From Thermoleophilia bacterium (GTDB lineage Bacteria; Actinomycetota; Thermoleophilia; Gaiellales; JAICJC01), in NCBI GenBank assembly GCA_025927685.1, contig JAICKX010000022.1, positions 1 to 33,920 on the forward strand: a stretch of DNA of 33,920 bases, read 5' to 3'. The first letter of the stretch is position 1, and each line of letters opens with the position of its first letter. This document shows positions 23,712-30,277 of the stretch, piece after piece. Position numbers and translations under genes: made by a program. Under the pieces are notes generated by a model. It searched no databases. It was not told where the DNA came from and saw only the letters and a program-made list of their open reading frames with translations.

Positions 23712-24812
23712 GTGCCCGATCCGCGAGTCACGAGGCTGGCCGAGCTCCTGTGCCACTACTCGCTCGAGGTCGGCCCCGGCGACACGGTGCTGATCGACGG
23801 GCCGGCACTGGCGCAGCCGCTCTTCGTCGAGATGGTGAAGGCGGTCACCGACGCCGGCGCCCACCCGATGCTGCGGCCGCGGCTGGAGCGGGCTGACGCT
23901 GCGCTCCTCGAAGGTGCGAGCGACGCCCAGATCGAGGCGATCACGAAGCTCGACGAGGTGGAGGTCGAGGCGCCGACGCGGGCGCTCACCATCTGGGCCA
24001 GCGCCAACACCCGGTATATGAGCGGCGTCCCGTCCGGCGTGCAGGCCGCGCGGGCCGCGGCGATGCGGCCGCTCTTCGAGCGGTTTCTGGCGCGCGAGTC
24101 GGCAGGCCAGGTGCGCTGGTGCGGCACCGCGTTCCCGTGCCACGCCGCCGCCCAGGACGCGGGCATGTCGCTGGCGGACTGGGAGGACTTCGTCTACCGC
24201 GCCGGCCACCTGGACGACGCCGACCCGATCGCCTTCTGGCGCGAGCAGTCCGTCCGCCAGGCGGCCGTCGCGGAGCGCTTCACGGGCGTGCGCGAGATCC
24301 GCATCCTGGCCGAGGACACCGACCTCGTCCTCGACGTGGGCGGCCGGACATGGGACAACGCCGACGGCCACAAGAACTTCCCCGACGGCGAGGTGTACAC
24401 CAGCCCCGTCGAGAGCTCGACCCGCGGCCACATCGCGTTCAGCTTCGACGCGACGTACATGGGCAACGACGTGGCCGGTGTCCGGCTCACGTTCGACGGC
24501 GGCCGGGTCGTGGAGCACGAGGCCGCCCGTGGCGCGGAGTTCCTGGAGCGGATGCTCGACATGGACGCGGGCGCGCGCTACCTGGGCGAGGTCGCGTTCG
24601 GCATGAACGACGAGATCCAGTCGCCGACGCGCGACACGCTCTTCGACGAGAAGATCGGCGGCACGTGCCATGTGGCGCTGGGGATGGCGTTCCCGGAGTG
24701 CGGCGGCACGAACACGTCGGGCCTGCACTGGGACCTGGTGTGCGACCTGCGCCGCGGCGGCGAGATCCACGCCGACGGCGAGGTCATCGCGCGCGACGGG
24801 CGGTTCCTGTGA
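23712..24812 (+). CDS. M29-family metalloaminopeptidase (first of a tandem pair)
   Basis: A 366-residue aminopeptidase of the thermophilic AmpS/AmpT type, a two-metal exopeptidase. Metal and catalytic residues are recognisable in FPDGEVYTSPVE (Glu), YLGEVAFG (Glu), GGTCHVALG (His) and SGLHWDLVCDL (His and Asp). Start GTG 23712; TAACAT (23698-23703) overlaps the dgcN stop and could be its own -10. It overlaps the next gene by 4 bp. Placed behind dgcA/dgcN, it may release amino acids, including glutamate, from peptides. Confidence 0.9.
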   Translation: MPDPRVTRLAELLCHYSLEVGPGDTVLIDGPALAQPLFVEMVKAVTDAGAHPMLRPRLERADAALLEGASDAQIEAITKLDEVEVEAPTRALTIWASANTRYMSGVPSGVQAARAAAMRPLFERFLARESAGQVRWCGTAFPCHAAAQDAGMSLADWEDFVYRAGHLDDADPIAFWREQSVRQAAVAERFTGVREIRILAEDTDLVLDVGGRTWDNADGHKNFPDGEVYTSPVESSTRGHIAFSFDATYMGNDVAGVRLTFDGGRVVEHEAARGAEFLERMLDMDAGARYLGEVAFGMNDEIQSPTRDTLFDEKIGGTCHVALGMAFPECGGTNTSGLHWDLVCDLRRGGEIHADGEVIARDGRFL

Positions 24813-25945
24813 GCGATCCCCGCAGCCAGCGTCTGGCCGACGTGGTCGTGAACTACTCCCTGCCGCTTGCCCAGGGCGACACGGTGCTGATCCAGGGGCC
24901 GGCGCTCGCCGAGGAGCTGATCGTCGAGCTCGTGCGGGCCGCGACCCGCGTGGGCGCGATCCCCCGTGTGCGGGCCAGCGTGGAGGGGACAGACGAGGCC
25001 TACCTCGCGCGCGCGAGCGACGAGCAGCTCGACCACCTCCCGCCGTGGGCGCTCGACGAGATGGGGTCGATCGACGCCCGGATCTCCGTCGTCGGGGCGT
25101 GGAACACGCGCGAGCTGACCGGCATCGAGCCCGCCAAGATGGCGCGCCGCTCGCGCGCGGCCCAGCCGCTCATGGCGCAGTTCATGGAGCGCTCGGCTGC
25201 GGGTGAGCTGAAATGGTGCGTCACGGCTGCCCCGTGCGAGGCGTTCGCCCAGGACGCCGGGATGTCGCTCGACGCCTACGCCGATTTCGTCTACCGGGCG
25301 GGCTGGCTCGACACGACCGACCCCGTCGCGGCGTGGAAGACCTACGCGACGCGGCTCACGCAGCTGGCCGAGAAGCTCGCCGCCGTGAAGACGCTGCGCG
25401 TCGTGGCGGAGGGCACCGATCTCACCGTCGGCGTCGCCGGCCGCACCTGGATGGCGTCCAAGGGCACCCATAACTTCCCGGACGGCGAGGTCTTCACCGG
25501 GCCCGTCGAGACCGAGACCACCGGCGAGGTGCGGTTCAGCTTCCCCGCGATCATGGGCGGCCGCGAGGTGGAGGACGTGCGCCTGCGCTTCGAGGGCGGC
25601 CGCGTCGTGGAGAGCGAGGCGCGAAGCGGCGAGGACTACCTGCGCCAGATGATCGGGATGGACGACGGCGCGTCGATCCTGGGCGAGTTCGCGATCGGCA
25701 CGAACTACGCCGTCGAGGAGTTCACGCGCCAGATCCTGTTCGACGAGAAGATCGGCGGGACGTGCCACATGGCGCTCGGCGCCGGGTACCCGGACACCGG
25801 CTCGACCAACGCCTCCGGCCTGCACTGGGACATGGTGTGCGACCTGCGCTCGGATGCCGAGATCCACGCCGACGGCGAGCCGATCTTCCGAAACGGCCGC
25901 TTCCTGCGGGAGTTCTTCGCCGCGGACCTCTCGGTCCCGACCTAA
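24809..25945 (+). CDS. M29-family metalloaminopeptidase (second of a tandem pair)
   Basis: A 378-residue paralogue of the preceding protein, with the same metal site phrases (FPDGEVFTGPVE, ILGEFAIG, GGTCHMALG, SGLHWDMVCDL) and the same length apart from a short C-terminal tail (FAADLSVPT). The pair look to be an old tandem duplication, diverged clearly in the N-terminal domain, which suggests different specificity. GTG 24809 overlaps the first gene's stop (GTGA). The stop overlaps the convergent folP-like gene by three bases. Confidence 0.9.
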   Translation: MSDPRSQRLADVVVNYSLPLAQGDTVLIQGPALAEELIVELVRAATRVGAIPRVRASVEGTDEAYLARASDEQLDHLPPWALDEMGSIDARISVVGAWNTRELTGIEPAKMARRSRAAQPLMAQFMERSAAGELKWCVTAAPCEAFAQDAGMSLDAYADFVYRAGWLDTTDPVAAWKTYATRLTQLAEKLAAVKTLRVVAEGTDLTVGVAGRTWMASKGTHNFPDGEVFTGPVETETTGEVRFSFPAIMGGREVEDVRLRFEGGRVVESEARSGEDYLRQMIGMDDGASILGEFAIGTNYAVEEFTRQILFDEKIGGTCHMALGAGYPDTGSTNASGLHWDMVCDLRSDAEIHADGEPIFRNGRFLREFFAADLSVPT

Positions 25946-26772
25946 CCCGCCCCGCCCGTTCCGATCAGCCAGCCCATGCGGGCGACCCGGGCCATGAAGG
26001 GCAGGTCGTGCACCCGCAGCACGTCCACGCCCAGGTAGGCGGCGACGGCGACCACCGCGGCGGTGCCCTCCAGGGCCTCCTCCGGGAGGCCGAGCGGCTC
26101 GGCCGTCACCTCCTTGTGCGAGGGCGCGAGCAGGACCGGATGTCCGAGCGCCCGCAGCTCGGGCAGCCGGCGCAGCGTCTCGAGGTCGGTGGCCGTGTCC
26201 TTCCCGAAGCCGAGCCCGGGATCGACGAGCAGGCCCTCCCGGGGGACGCCGGCGGCGAGCGCCCGCCCGGCCCGGTCTGCGAGCGCGGCTGCGATGTCCC
26301 CGAACGGGACCGAGTAGCGGCCGTCCTGGACCTGCTTGGGCTCGAGGCCCAGGTGGGTCACGACGAGCCCGGCGCCGTGCTCGGCCACGGCCGCCGCCAG
26401 CGCGGGGTCGGAGAGACCGGTGTGGTCGTTCACGAGGTCCGCGCCGGCCGCAAGGGCGGCGTCGGCGACGGGCGCCCGGTAGGTGTCGACCGCGATCGGG
26501 ACGTCCGTCTCGCACCGCAGCCGCTCGATCACCGGGACGACCCGCTCGACCTCGGCCTCGGCCGGGATCGGCTCGCCCGGCCGGGCGGTCATGCCGCCGA
26601 CGTCGAGCAGGTCGGCCCCTGCGGCGGTCAGCTCGAGGCCACGGGCGACCGCCGCGGCCGGGTCGGCGGTGAGCCCCCGGTCGTAGAACGAGTCGGGGGT
26701 CACGTTGACGATCGCCATGATCCGAGGCGGGCCGCCCAGCGCCAGCGACCTCTTGGCGAATCGCAGCTCCAC
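25942..26772 (-). CDS. Dihydropteroate-synthase-like protein (divergent FolP)
   Basis: A TIM-barrel protein of 276 residues from GTG 26772; TTG 26799 would add nine. MAIVNVTPDSFYDRG and DPGLGFGK are classic dihydropteroate synthase motifs. Other sites deviate: DVGGMTARPGE replaces the usual GGESTRPG, THLGLEPKQVQDG stands where the MHMQG-P-MQ region is expected, and APSHKEVTAEP replaces the SRK loop although Lys is kept. It may be the folate enzyme joining pABA to the pterin, or a FolP2-like paralogue with another role. It is divergent from the LexA-controlled LysM gene, and one LexA box starts two bases beyond its possible TTG start. Confidence 0.72.
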   Translation of the reverse strand: MELRFAKRSLALGGPPRIMAIVNVTPDSFYDRGLTADPAAAVARGLELTAAGADLLDVGGMTARPGEPIPAEAEVERVVPVIERLRCETDVPIAVDTYRAPVADAALAAGADLVNDHTGLSDPALAAAVAEHGAGLVVTHLGLEPKQVQDGRYSVPFGDIAAALADRAGRALAAGVPREGLLVDPGLGFGKDTATDLETLRRLPELRALGHPVLLAPSHKEVTAEPLGLPEEALEGTAAVVAVAAYLGVDVLRVHDLPFMARVARMGWLIGTGGAG

Positions 26773-26792
26773 GGACGGCAAGCGTACGCGGC

Positions 26793-26839
26793 TTGACAAC
26801 CGAACAGGTGTTCGCTACGGTTGTCCGAACACATGTTCG
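26793..26839 (+). promoter_or_regulatory. SOS promoter with two perfect LexA boxes
   Basis: TTGACA (26793-26798), 17 bp, TACGGT (26816-26821) form a good promoter. CGAACAGGTGTTCG (26801-26814) sits between them and CGAACACATGTTCG (26826-26839) covers the expected transcription start and the ATG at 26833. Both match the actinobacterial/Gram-positive LexA consensus CGAACRNRYGTTYG in every position. Two boxes 25 bp apart predict tight repression until DNA damage. Confidence 0.85.
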
Positions 26840-27099
26840 CCTCACCCGCCACACGCCGCCTCGTCACCGCCCTCGCGGCCCTGGCCTGCGCCGTTGCGTT
26901 CCTCCTGGGCGAGGCCATCCCCTCCCGCGGATCCGCGCCGCCGCGGCACCACACCGTGCACGCCGGCGAGACGCTGTGGGGCATCGCCGAACACGCCTAT
27001 CCGGGCGACGACCCGCGCGAAGCGGTGTACCGCATCCGCGAGGCCAACGACATCCCGGGCTCGGCGATCGTCACCGGCCAGAAGCTGGTGCTGCCGTGA
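26833..27099 (+). CDS. SOS-controlled LysM membrane protein, YneA/ChiZ-like cell-division suppressor
   Basis: An 88-residue protein from ATG 26833: an N-terminal transmembrane helix (LVTALAALACAVAFLLGEAI) and then one LysM domain (HTVHAGETLWGIAEHAYPGD to IVTGQKLVLP) that binds peptidoglycan outside the membrane. Bacillus YneA and mycobacterial ChiZ (Rv2719c) share this layout and halt division after DNA damage; both are LexA targets. Here LexA boxes overlap the promoter and the start codon itself. With transcription beginning about 26828 the message would be nearly leaderless. TTG 26821 is an alternative start. lexA is not in the window. It overlaps the next gene by 4 bp. Confidence 0.8.
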   Translation: MFASPATRRLVTALAALACAVAFLLGEAIPSRGSAPPRHHTVHAGETLWGIAEHAYPGDDPREAVYRIREANDIPGSAIVTGQKLVLP

Positions 27100-27332
27100 G
27101 CGCCGCTCGGCATCTGCGTCTCCTCCCGGCGCCCGATGCCGGCGTCGTCTATCTCGACGAGCGCCGCGCGGCCGACGGTGGTCGGCCGCCGGCGCCGGTG
27201 CTCCGGGTGGTGCGGTCCGGCGACGAGGGCCAGCTCCTCCGGCTCGACGTCTTCCTGCGTCGGGCCCGGGCCGTCCTGGCCGAGCGCGATCTGGGGCCGG
27301 GGATGGCTGAGATCCCGCCGCGCATCGCCTGA
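27096..27332 (+). CDS. Unknown 78-residue protein coupled to the SOS LysM gene
   Basis: GTG 27096 overlaps the LysM gene stop (GTGA), so both should be made from the same SOS-induced message. The protein is soluble: AARHLRLLPAPDAGVVYLDE, a Pro-rich turn, then VLRVVRSGDEGQLLRLDVFLRRARAVL with an amphipathic helix, ending MAEIPPRIA. No known family is recognised. The coding frame keeps the region's codon pattern, supporting a real gene. It could modulate the LysM protein or act separately in the damage response. Confidence 0.6.
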   Translation: MSAARHLRLLPAPDAGVVYLDERRAADGGRPPAPVLRVVRSGDEGQLLRLDVFLRRARAVLAERDLGPGMAEIPPRIA

Positions 27333-27356
27333 TCCGGTTCCGGGACGGCGGCCCCC

Positions 27357-27362
27357 TACAAT
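27357..27362 (+). promoter_or_regulatory. TACAAT -10 box of the RNase Z gene
   Basis: TACAAT differs from the consensus TATAAT at one base and ends six bases before the GTG at 27369. Transcription would begin at the start codon, giving a leaderless message and favouring GTG 27369 over ATG 27375. Confidence 0.55.
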
Positions 27363-27368
27363 CGGCCG

Positions 27369-28310
27369 GTGGACATGAGCGTGCTCTTCCTCGGCACCGC
27401 CGGCGCGGCGCCGAGCGCCCATCGCGGCGCCCCCGGACACCTTGTGCGGCGGGGCGGCGACCGGATGCTCGTCGATTGCGGCGAGGGCACGCAGCGCCAG
27501 CTCCTCCGATCCGGCGTCGGCCTCGTGGACGTCGACGACGTCCTCATCACCCACTGCCACGCCGACCACATCCTCGGCCTGCCGGGGATCCTGAAGACCT
27601 TCGCGCTGCGCGCCCGCGAGGCGCCGCTTCGGCTGTACGGGCCCGCCGGGCTGCCGGAGCTGATGGCGGCGCTGCGGCCGGTCATCGGCCGGCTGACCTA
27701 CCGCGTCGAGATGCGGGCGCTCCAGCCGGGCGACGCCGTCGAGCGCGACGGCTACCGCATCCACGCGTTCGGCACCGACCACCATGTGGCGAGCGTCGGG
27801 TACGCGTTCGTCGAGGACGAGCGCCCGGGCCGGTTCGACATCGACACCGCCCGCGAGCTGGGGGTGCCGGAGGGGCCGATGTTCGGCCGGCTCCAGCACG
27901 GCGAAGCTGTCACGCTCGAGAACGGGGCCACGGTGCGGCCCGACGCGGTGGTGGGCGAAGCGCGGCCCGGGCGCACCCTCGTCTTCTCCGGCGACACCCG
28001 GCCGTGCGGGGAGCTCTTCCAGGCATGCGTCGGCGCCGACGTCCTCGTGCACGAGGCGACGTTCCTCGAGGAGGAGGCCGACCGGGCTGCGGAGACCGGC
28101 CACACGACCGCGCTCCAGGCCGGCCGGCTGGCGCGGGAGGCGGGCGTGCGCCTGCTCGCGCTCACCCACATCTCGACCCGCCACCCGGCCCGCGAGATCC
28201 TGGCGGAGGCCCGCTCCGAGTTCCCCGCCGCCGTGCTGCCGCGGGACTTCGACTCGATCGAGGTGCCGCTGGCGGAGCGCGGCGAGCCGCACCTGATCAA
28301 GGCCGCGTGA
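27369..28310 (+). CDS. rnz: Ribonuclease Z (tRNA 3'-processing endonuclease)
   Basis: A 313-residue metallo-beta-lactamase-fold enzyme that trims tRNA 3' ends, needed where CCA is not encoded, as in the tRNA-Arg of this window. Metal motif THCHADHILGLPG (His 62, His 64, Asp 66, His 67), VDCGEGTQRQL near the N-terminus, FGTDHHVASVGYAF with the conserved His, FSGDTRPC, and HEATF plus GHTTALQAGRLA. Length is normal for the short RNase Z form. Start GTG 27369. Its end overlaps the methyltransferase start by 4 bp. Confidence 0.95.
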   Translation: MDMSVLFLGTAGAAPSAHRGAPGHLVRRGGDRMLVDCGEGTQRQLLRSGVGLVDVDDVLITHCHADHILGLPGILKTFALRAREAPLRLYGPAGLPELMAALRPVIGRLTYRVEMRALQPGDAVERDGYRIHAFGTDHHVASVGYAFVEDERPGRFDIDTARELGVPEGPMFGRLQHGEAVTLENGATVRPDAVVGEARPGRTLVFSGDTRPCGELFQACVGADVLVHEATFLEEEADRAAETGHTTALQAGRLAREAGVRLLALTHISTRHPAREILAEARSEFPAAVLPRDFDSIEVPLAERGEPHLIKAA

Positions 28311-29050
28311 ACCACTTCGACGCGCTCGCGCCGGACTACGACCGGCTGCGGCCGGCCGGCGCGGGGTGGCTGGAGCTCACGGAGCGGGTGTTGGCGGAGC
28401 TGGAGGGCGCGCGCCGGCTGCTCGACGTCGGCTGCGGGACCGGCCGGTTCGCCGTGCTCGCATCCGAGCGGCTGGGGGCGCGGGTGTGGGGCGTCGACGC
28501 GTCGGACGAGATGCTGCGAGAGGCCCGCCGCCGGCCCGGGGCGGAGCGGGTCGGGTGGCGGCGGGCGGACGTGGCCCGGCTCCCGTTCAGGGCCGGCTGG
28601 TTCGACGCGGTCCACAGCCATCTCGTCCTGCACCTCGTGCCCGACCGGCCGGCCGTCGTCTCCGAGCTGGCGCGTGTCCTCGCGCCGGGCGGCCGGGCGG
28701 TGGTCGGCACGTTCGCCCCCGAGCACTTCCAGGAGTTCTTCCTGAACCCGTACTTCCCGTCGATCCCGGCGATCGACCTGGCCCGCTTCCCCGACCCCGA
28801 GGATCTCTGCGCCGAGCTCGCCGCGGCGGGGTTCGAGGGCGCCGGCGTCACGCGGCTCGACCAGCCTGTGAGCGCCGCCGCCGCCGACGTCCTGGAGCGC
28901 GTGCGCGGCCGCTACATCTCGACGCTCCGGCTCGTCGCCGACGAGGAGTACGCCGCCGGCCTGGCGCGGCTCGAGGCCGACGTCGCCGCCGGCCGCGACA
29001 CGTTCCGCTCCACGCTCAGATGGGCGCTCGTGGCGGCGCGGCGAGGATAG
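28307..29050 (+). CDS. Class I SAM-dependent methyltransferase (UbiE/Methyltransf_11-like)
   Basis: A 247-residue protein beginning NHFDALAPDYDRLRP, the usual opening of small-molecule methyltransferases of this type. Motif I LLDVGCGTGRFAVL (about residues 37-50), GVDASDEMLREAR, RADVARLPFRAGWFDAVHSH and VLAPGGRAVVGTF are all present. The substrate is unknown. It starts at GTG 28307, four bases into the RNase Z stop, so it is probably co-translated. The last 35 bp overlap the convergent UDG-like gene. Confidence 0.88.
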   Translation: MNHFDALAPDYDRLRPAGAGWLELTERVLAELEGARRLLDVGCGTGRFAVLASERLGARVWGVDASDEMLREARRRPGAERVGWRRADVARLPFRAGWFDAVHSHLVLHLVPDRPAVVSELARVLAPGGRAVVGTFAPEHFQEFFLNPYFPSIPAIDLARFPDPEDLCAELAAAGFEGAGVTRLDQPVSAAAADVLERVRGRYISTLRLVADEEYAAGLARLEADVAAGRDTFRSTLRWALVAARRG

Positions 29051-29630
29051 CCCGCATGCCCTCGCGGAATGCCGGCCCGCCGGCGTTCGCGGGGTGGCGG
29101 ACGTAGGCCGTGCCCACCGGCAGCACCGACTCGGCGATCCGTCCCACCGCGACGACCGTGCGCGGCCGCACGAGCTCGATGAGGCGCATCGCAAGCGGCG
29201 CGCCGGCCGCGACCTCGGCGACCGTCGGCCGCCGGTTGGAGCGCGGCTCACCGGGCCGGTGGGGATGGGTGGGCACCGTGTTCCAGAGGATGACCCGCCG
29301 CTCGGCGCCGAGCTCAGCGAGCACCTTGTGGACGATCGTCCCGGATGGCTCGCTCCACGTCCGCGCGGCGCACGTGGCCCGGTACGGCGGCCCCCACCGC
29401 AGCAGATCGCGCTCCGACGTGAACGCGATCCCGGACCAGCGCATGCCCTGGTAGCCGCCCGCCTCGCCCAGGCAGACGACGTCCGCGCCGGCCCGCTCGC
29501 CCAGGTAGGCGCGCAGGTTCTCGAGCCGGATGGACGGTGCGTCCGGCACGTCGTCGGGCCCGGCCTCGGCGTACTGGTTGAACGTCGCGCCGATCCGGAG
29601 CCCGGCCAGCTCGGCGAGCAGGTGCTCCAC
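29016..29630 (-). CDS. Uracil-DNA glycosylase superfamily protein
   Basis: A 204-residue protein with UDG-fold features: CLGEAGGYQGMRWSGIAFTSE (the uracil-binding region of this branch, GEA.GYQG..SGI.FTSE), VILWNTVPTHPH in place of motif I strand sequences, TVVAVGRIA, and the C-terminal VRHPANAGG with the His-Pro motif. It belongs to an under-studied UDG branch; activity on uracil is plausible but not shown. Start GTG 29630. It is divergent from the TetR gene and overlaps the convergent methyltransferase gene by 35 bp. Confidence 0.8.
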   Translation of the reverse strand: MEHLLAELAGLRIGATFNQYAEAGPDDVPDAPSIRLENLRAYLGERAGADVVCLGEAGGYQGMRWSGIAFTSERDLLRWGPPYRATCAARTWSEPSGTIVHKVLAELGAERRVILWNTVPTHPHRPGEPRSNRRPTVAEVAAGAPLAMRLIELVRPRTVVAVGRIAESVLPVGTAYVRHPANAGGPAFREGMRAILAAPPRAPI

Positions 29631-29640
29631 GGGATCGAGC

Positions 29641-29691
29641 TTGACAGGACCGCGTCCGCTGTGGTTTAGTCAACTGACTTAGTCGATCGAC
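29641..29691 (+). promoter_or_regulatory. TetR-gene promoter with two dyad operators
   Basis: TTGACA (29641-29646) and TTTAGT (29665-29670, 18 bp apart) form a likely promoter. Two dyads follow: agtca-ac-tgact (29668-29679) and gtcgatcgac (29682-29691). They lie in 13-bp tandem repeats beginning ttagtc, overlapping the -10 and transcription start, a position expected for autorepression by the TetR protein encoded just downstream. Confidence 0.6.
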
Positions 29692-29698
29692 CAACAGC

Positions 29699-30277
29699 AT
29701 GGTAACCAAGCCCGACATCCGCGCCGCCTTCCTCGACGCCGCCGAGCGGCTGCTCATCGAGGAAGGGCGGGCGGGCATCTCGACCCGGCGGCTGGCGCGT
29801 GAGGCCGGCCTGAACCACGGGCTCGTGCACTACTACTTCGGGAGCGTCGAGAACCTCATGCTGGCGGTGTTCGAGCGCTTCACCGACCGGCTCGTGGAGC
29901 GGCAGCGGGCGATGTACGCCGCGGACGTGCCGTTCCGCGAGAAGTGGCGCGCCGCCATGGGGTTCATGGAGGAGGACCTGGCCGCCGGCTATCCCAAGGT
30001 GTGGGCCGAGCTCCAGGCGGCGGCGATGAACCATCCCGAGCTCCAGCGCCGCATCCGCACGGTCTACGCCACCTGGCGCTCGGTGCTGACCGACGCCTTC
30101 ACGCAGGCGGCGCGCGAGTACGGCGTGAGTGACGCCGCGGTGCCGGCCCTCGTCACCCTCGTCATGACCTTCACCGTCGGCATGTTCAACGAGCGGCTCG
30201 TCGGCGTCGACACGGGGCATGCCGAGCTCCTGACCTGGTTCGAGGCGGCCATCAGGTCGATGGAGTCGGCCGCGTGA
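29699..30277 (+). CDS. TetR-family transcriptional regulator
   Basis: A 192-residue repressor. The N-terminal helix-turn-helix is standard: IRAAFLDAAERLLIEEG, then GISTRRLAREAGLNHGLVHYYFGSVENLMLAVF (residues about 24-56). The C-terminal ligand-binding domain is all-helical with no recognisable specificity. Two dyad operators overlap its promoter, so it probably represses itself and the following genes. Its stop overlaps the GTG of the hydrolase-glycosyltransferase gene (GTGA), making that gene part of the same transcript. Confidence 0.9.
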   Translation: MVTKPDIRAAFLDAAERLLIEEGRAGISTRRLAREAGLNHGLVHYYFGSVENLMLAVFERFTDRLVERQRAMYAADVPFREKWRAAMGFMEEDLAAGYPKVWAELQAAAMNHPELQRRIRTVYATWRSVLTDAFTQAAREYGVSDAAVPALVTLVMTFTVGMFNERLVGVDTGHAELLTWFEAAIRSMESAA

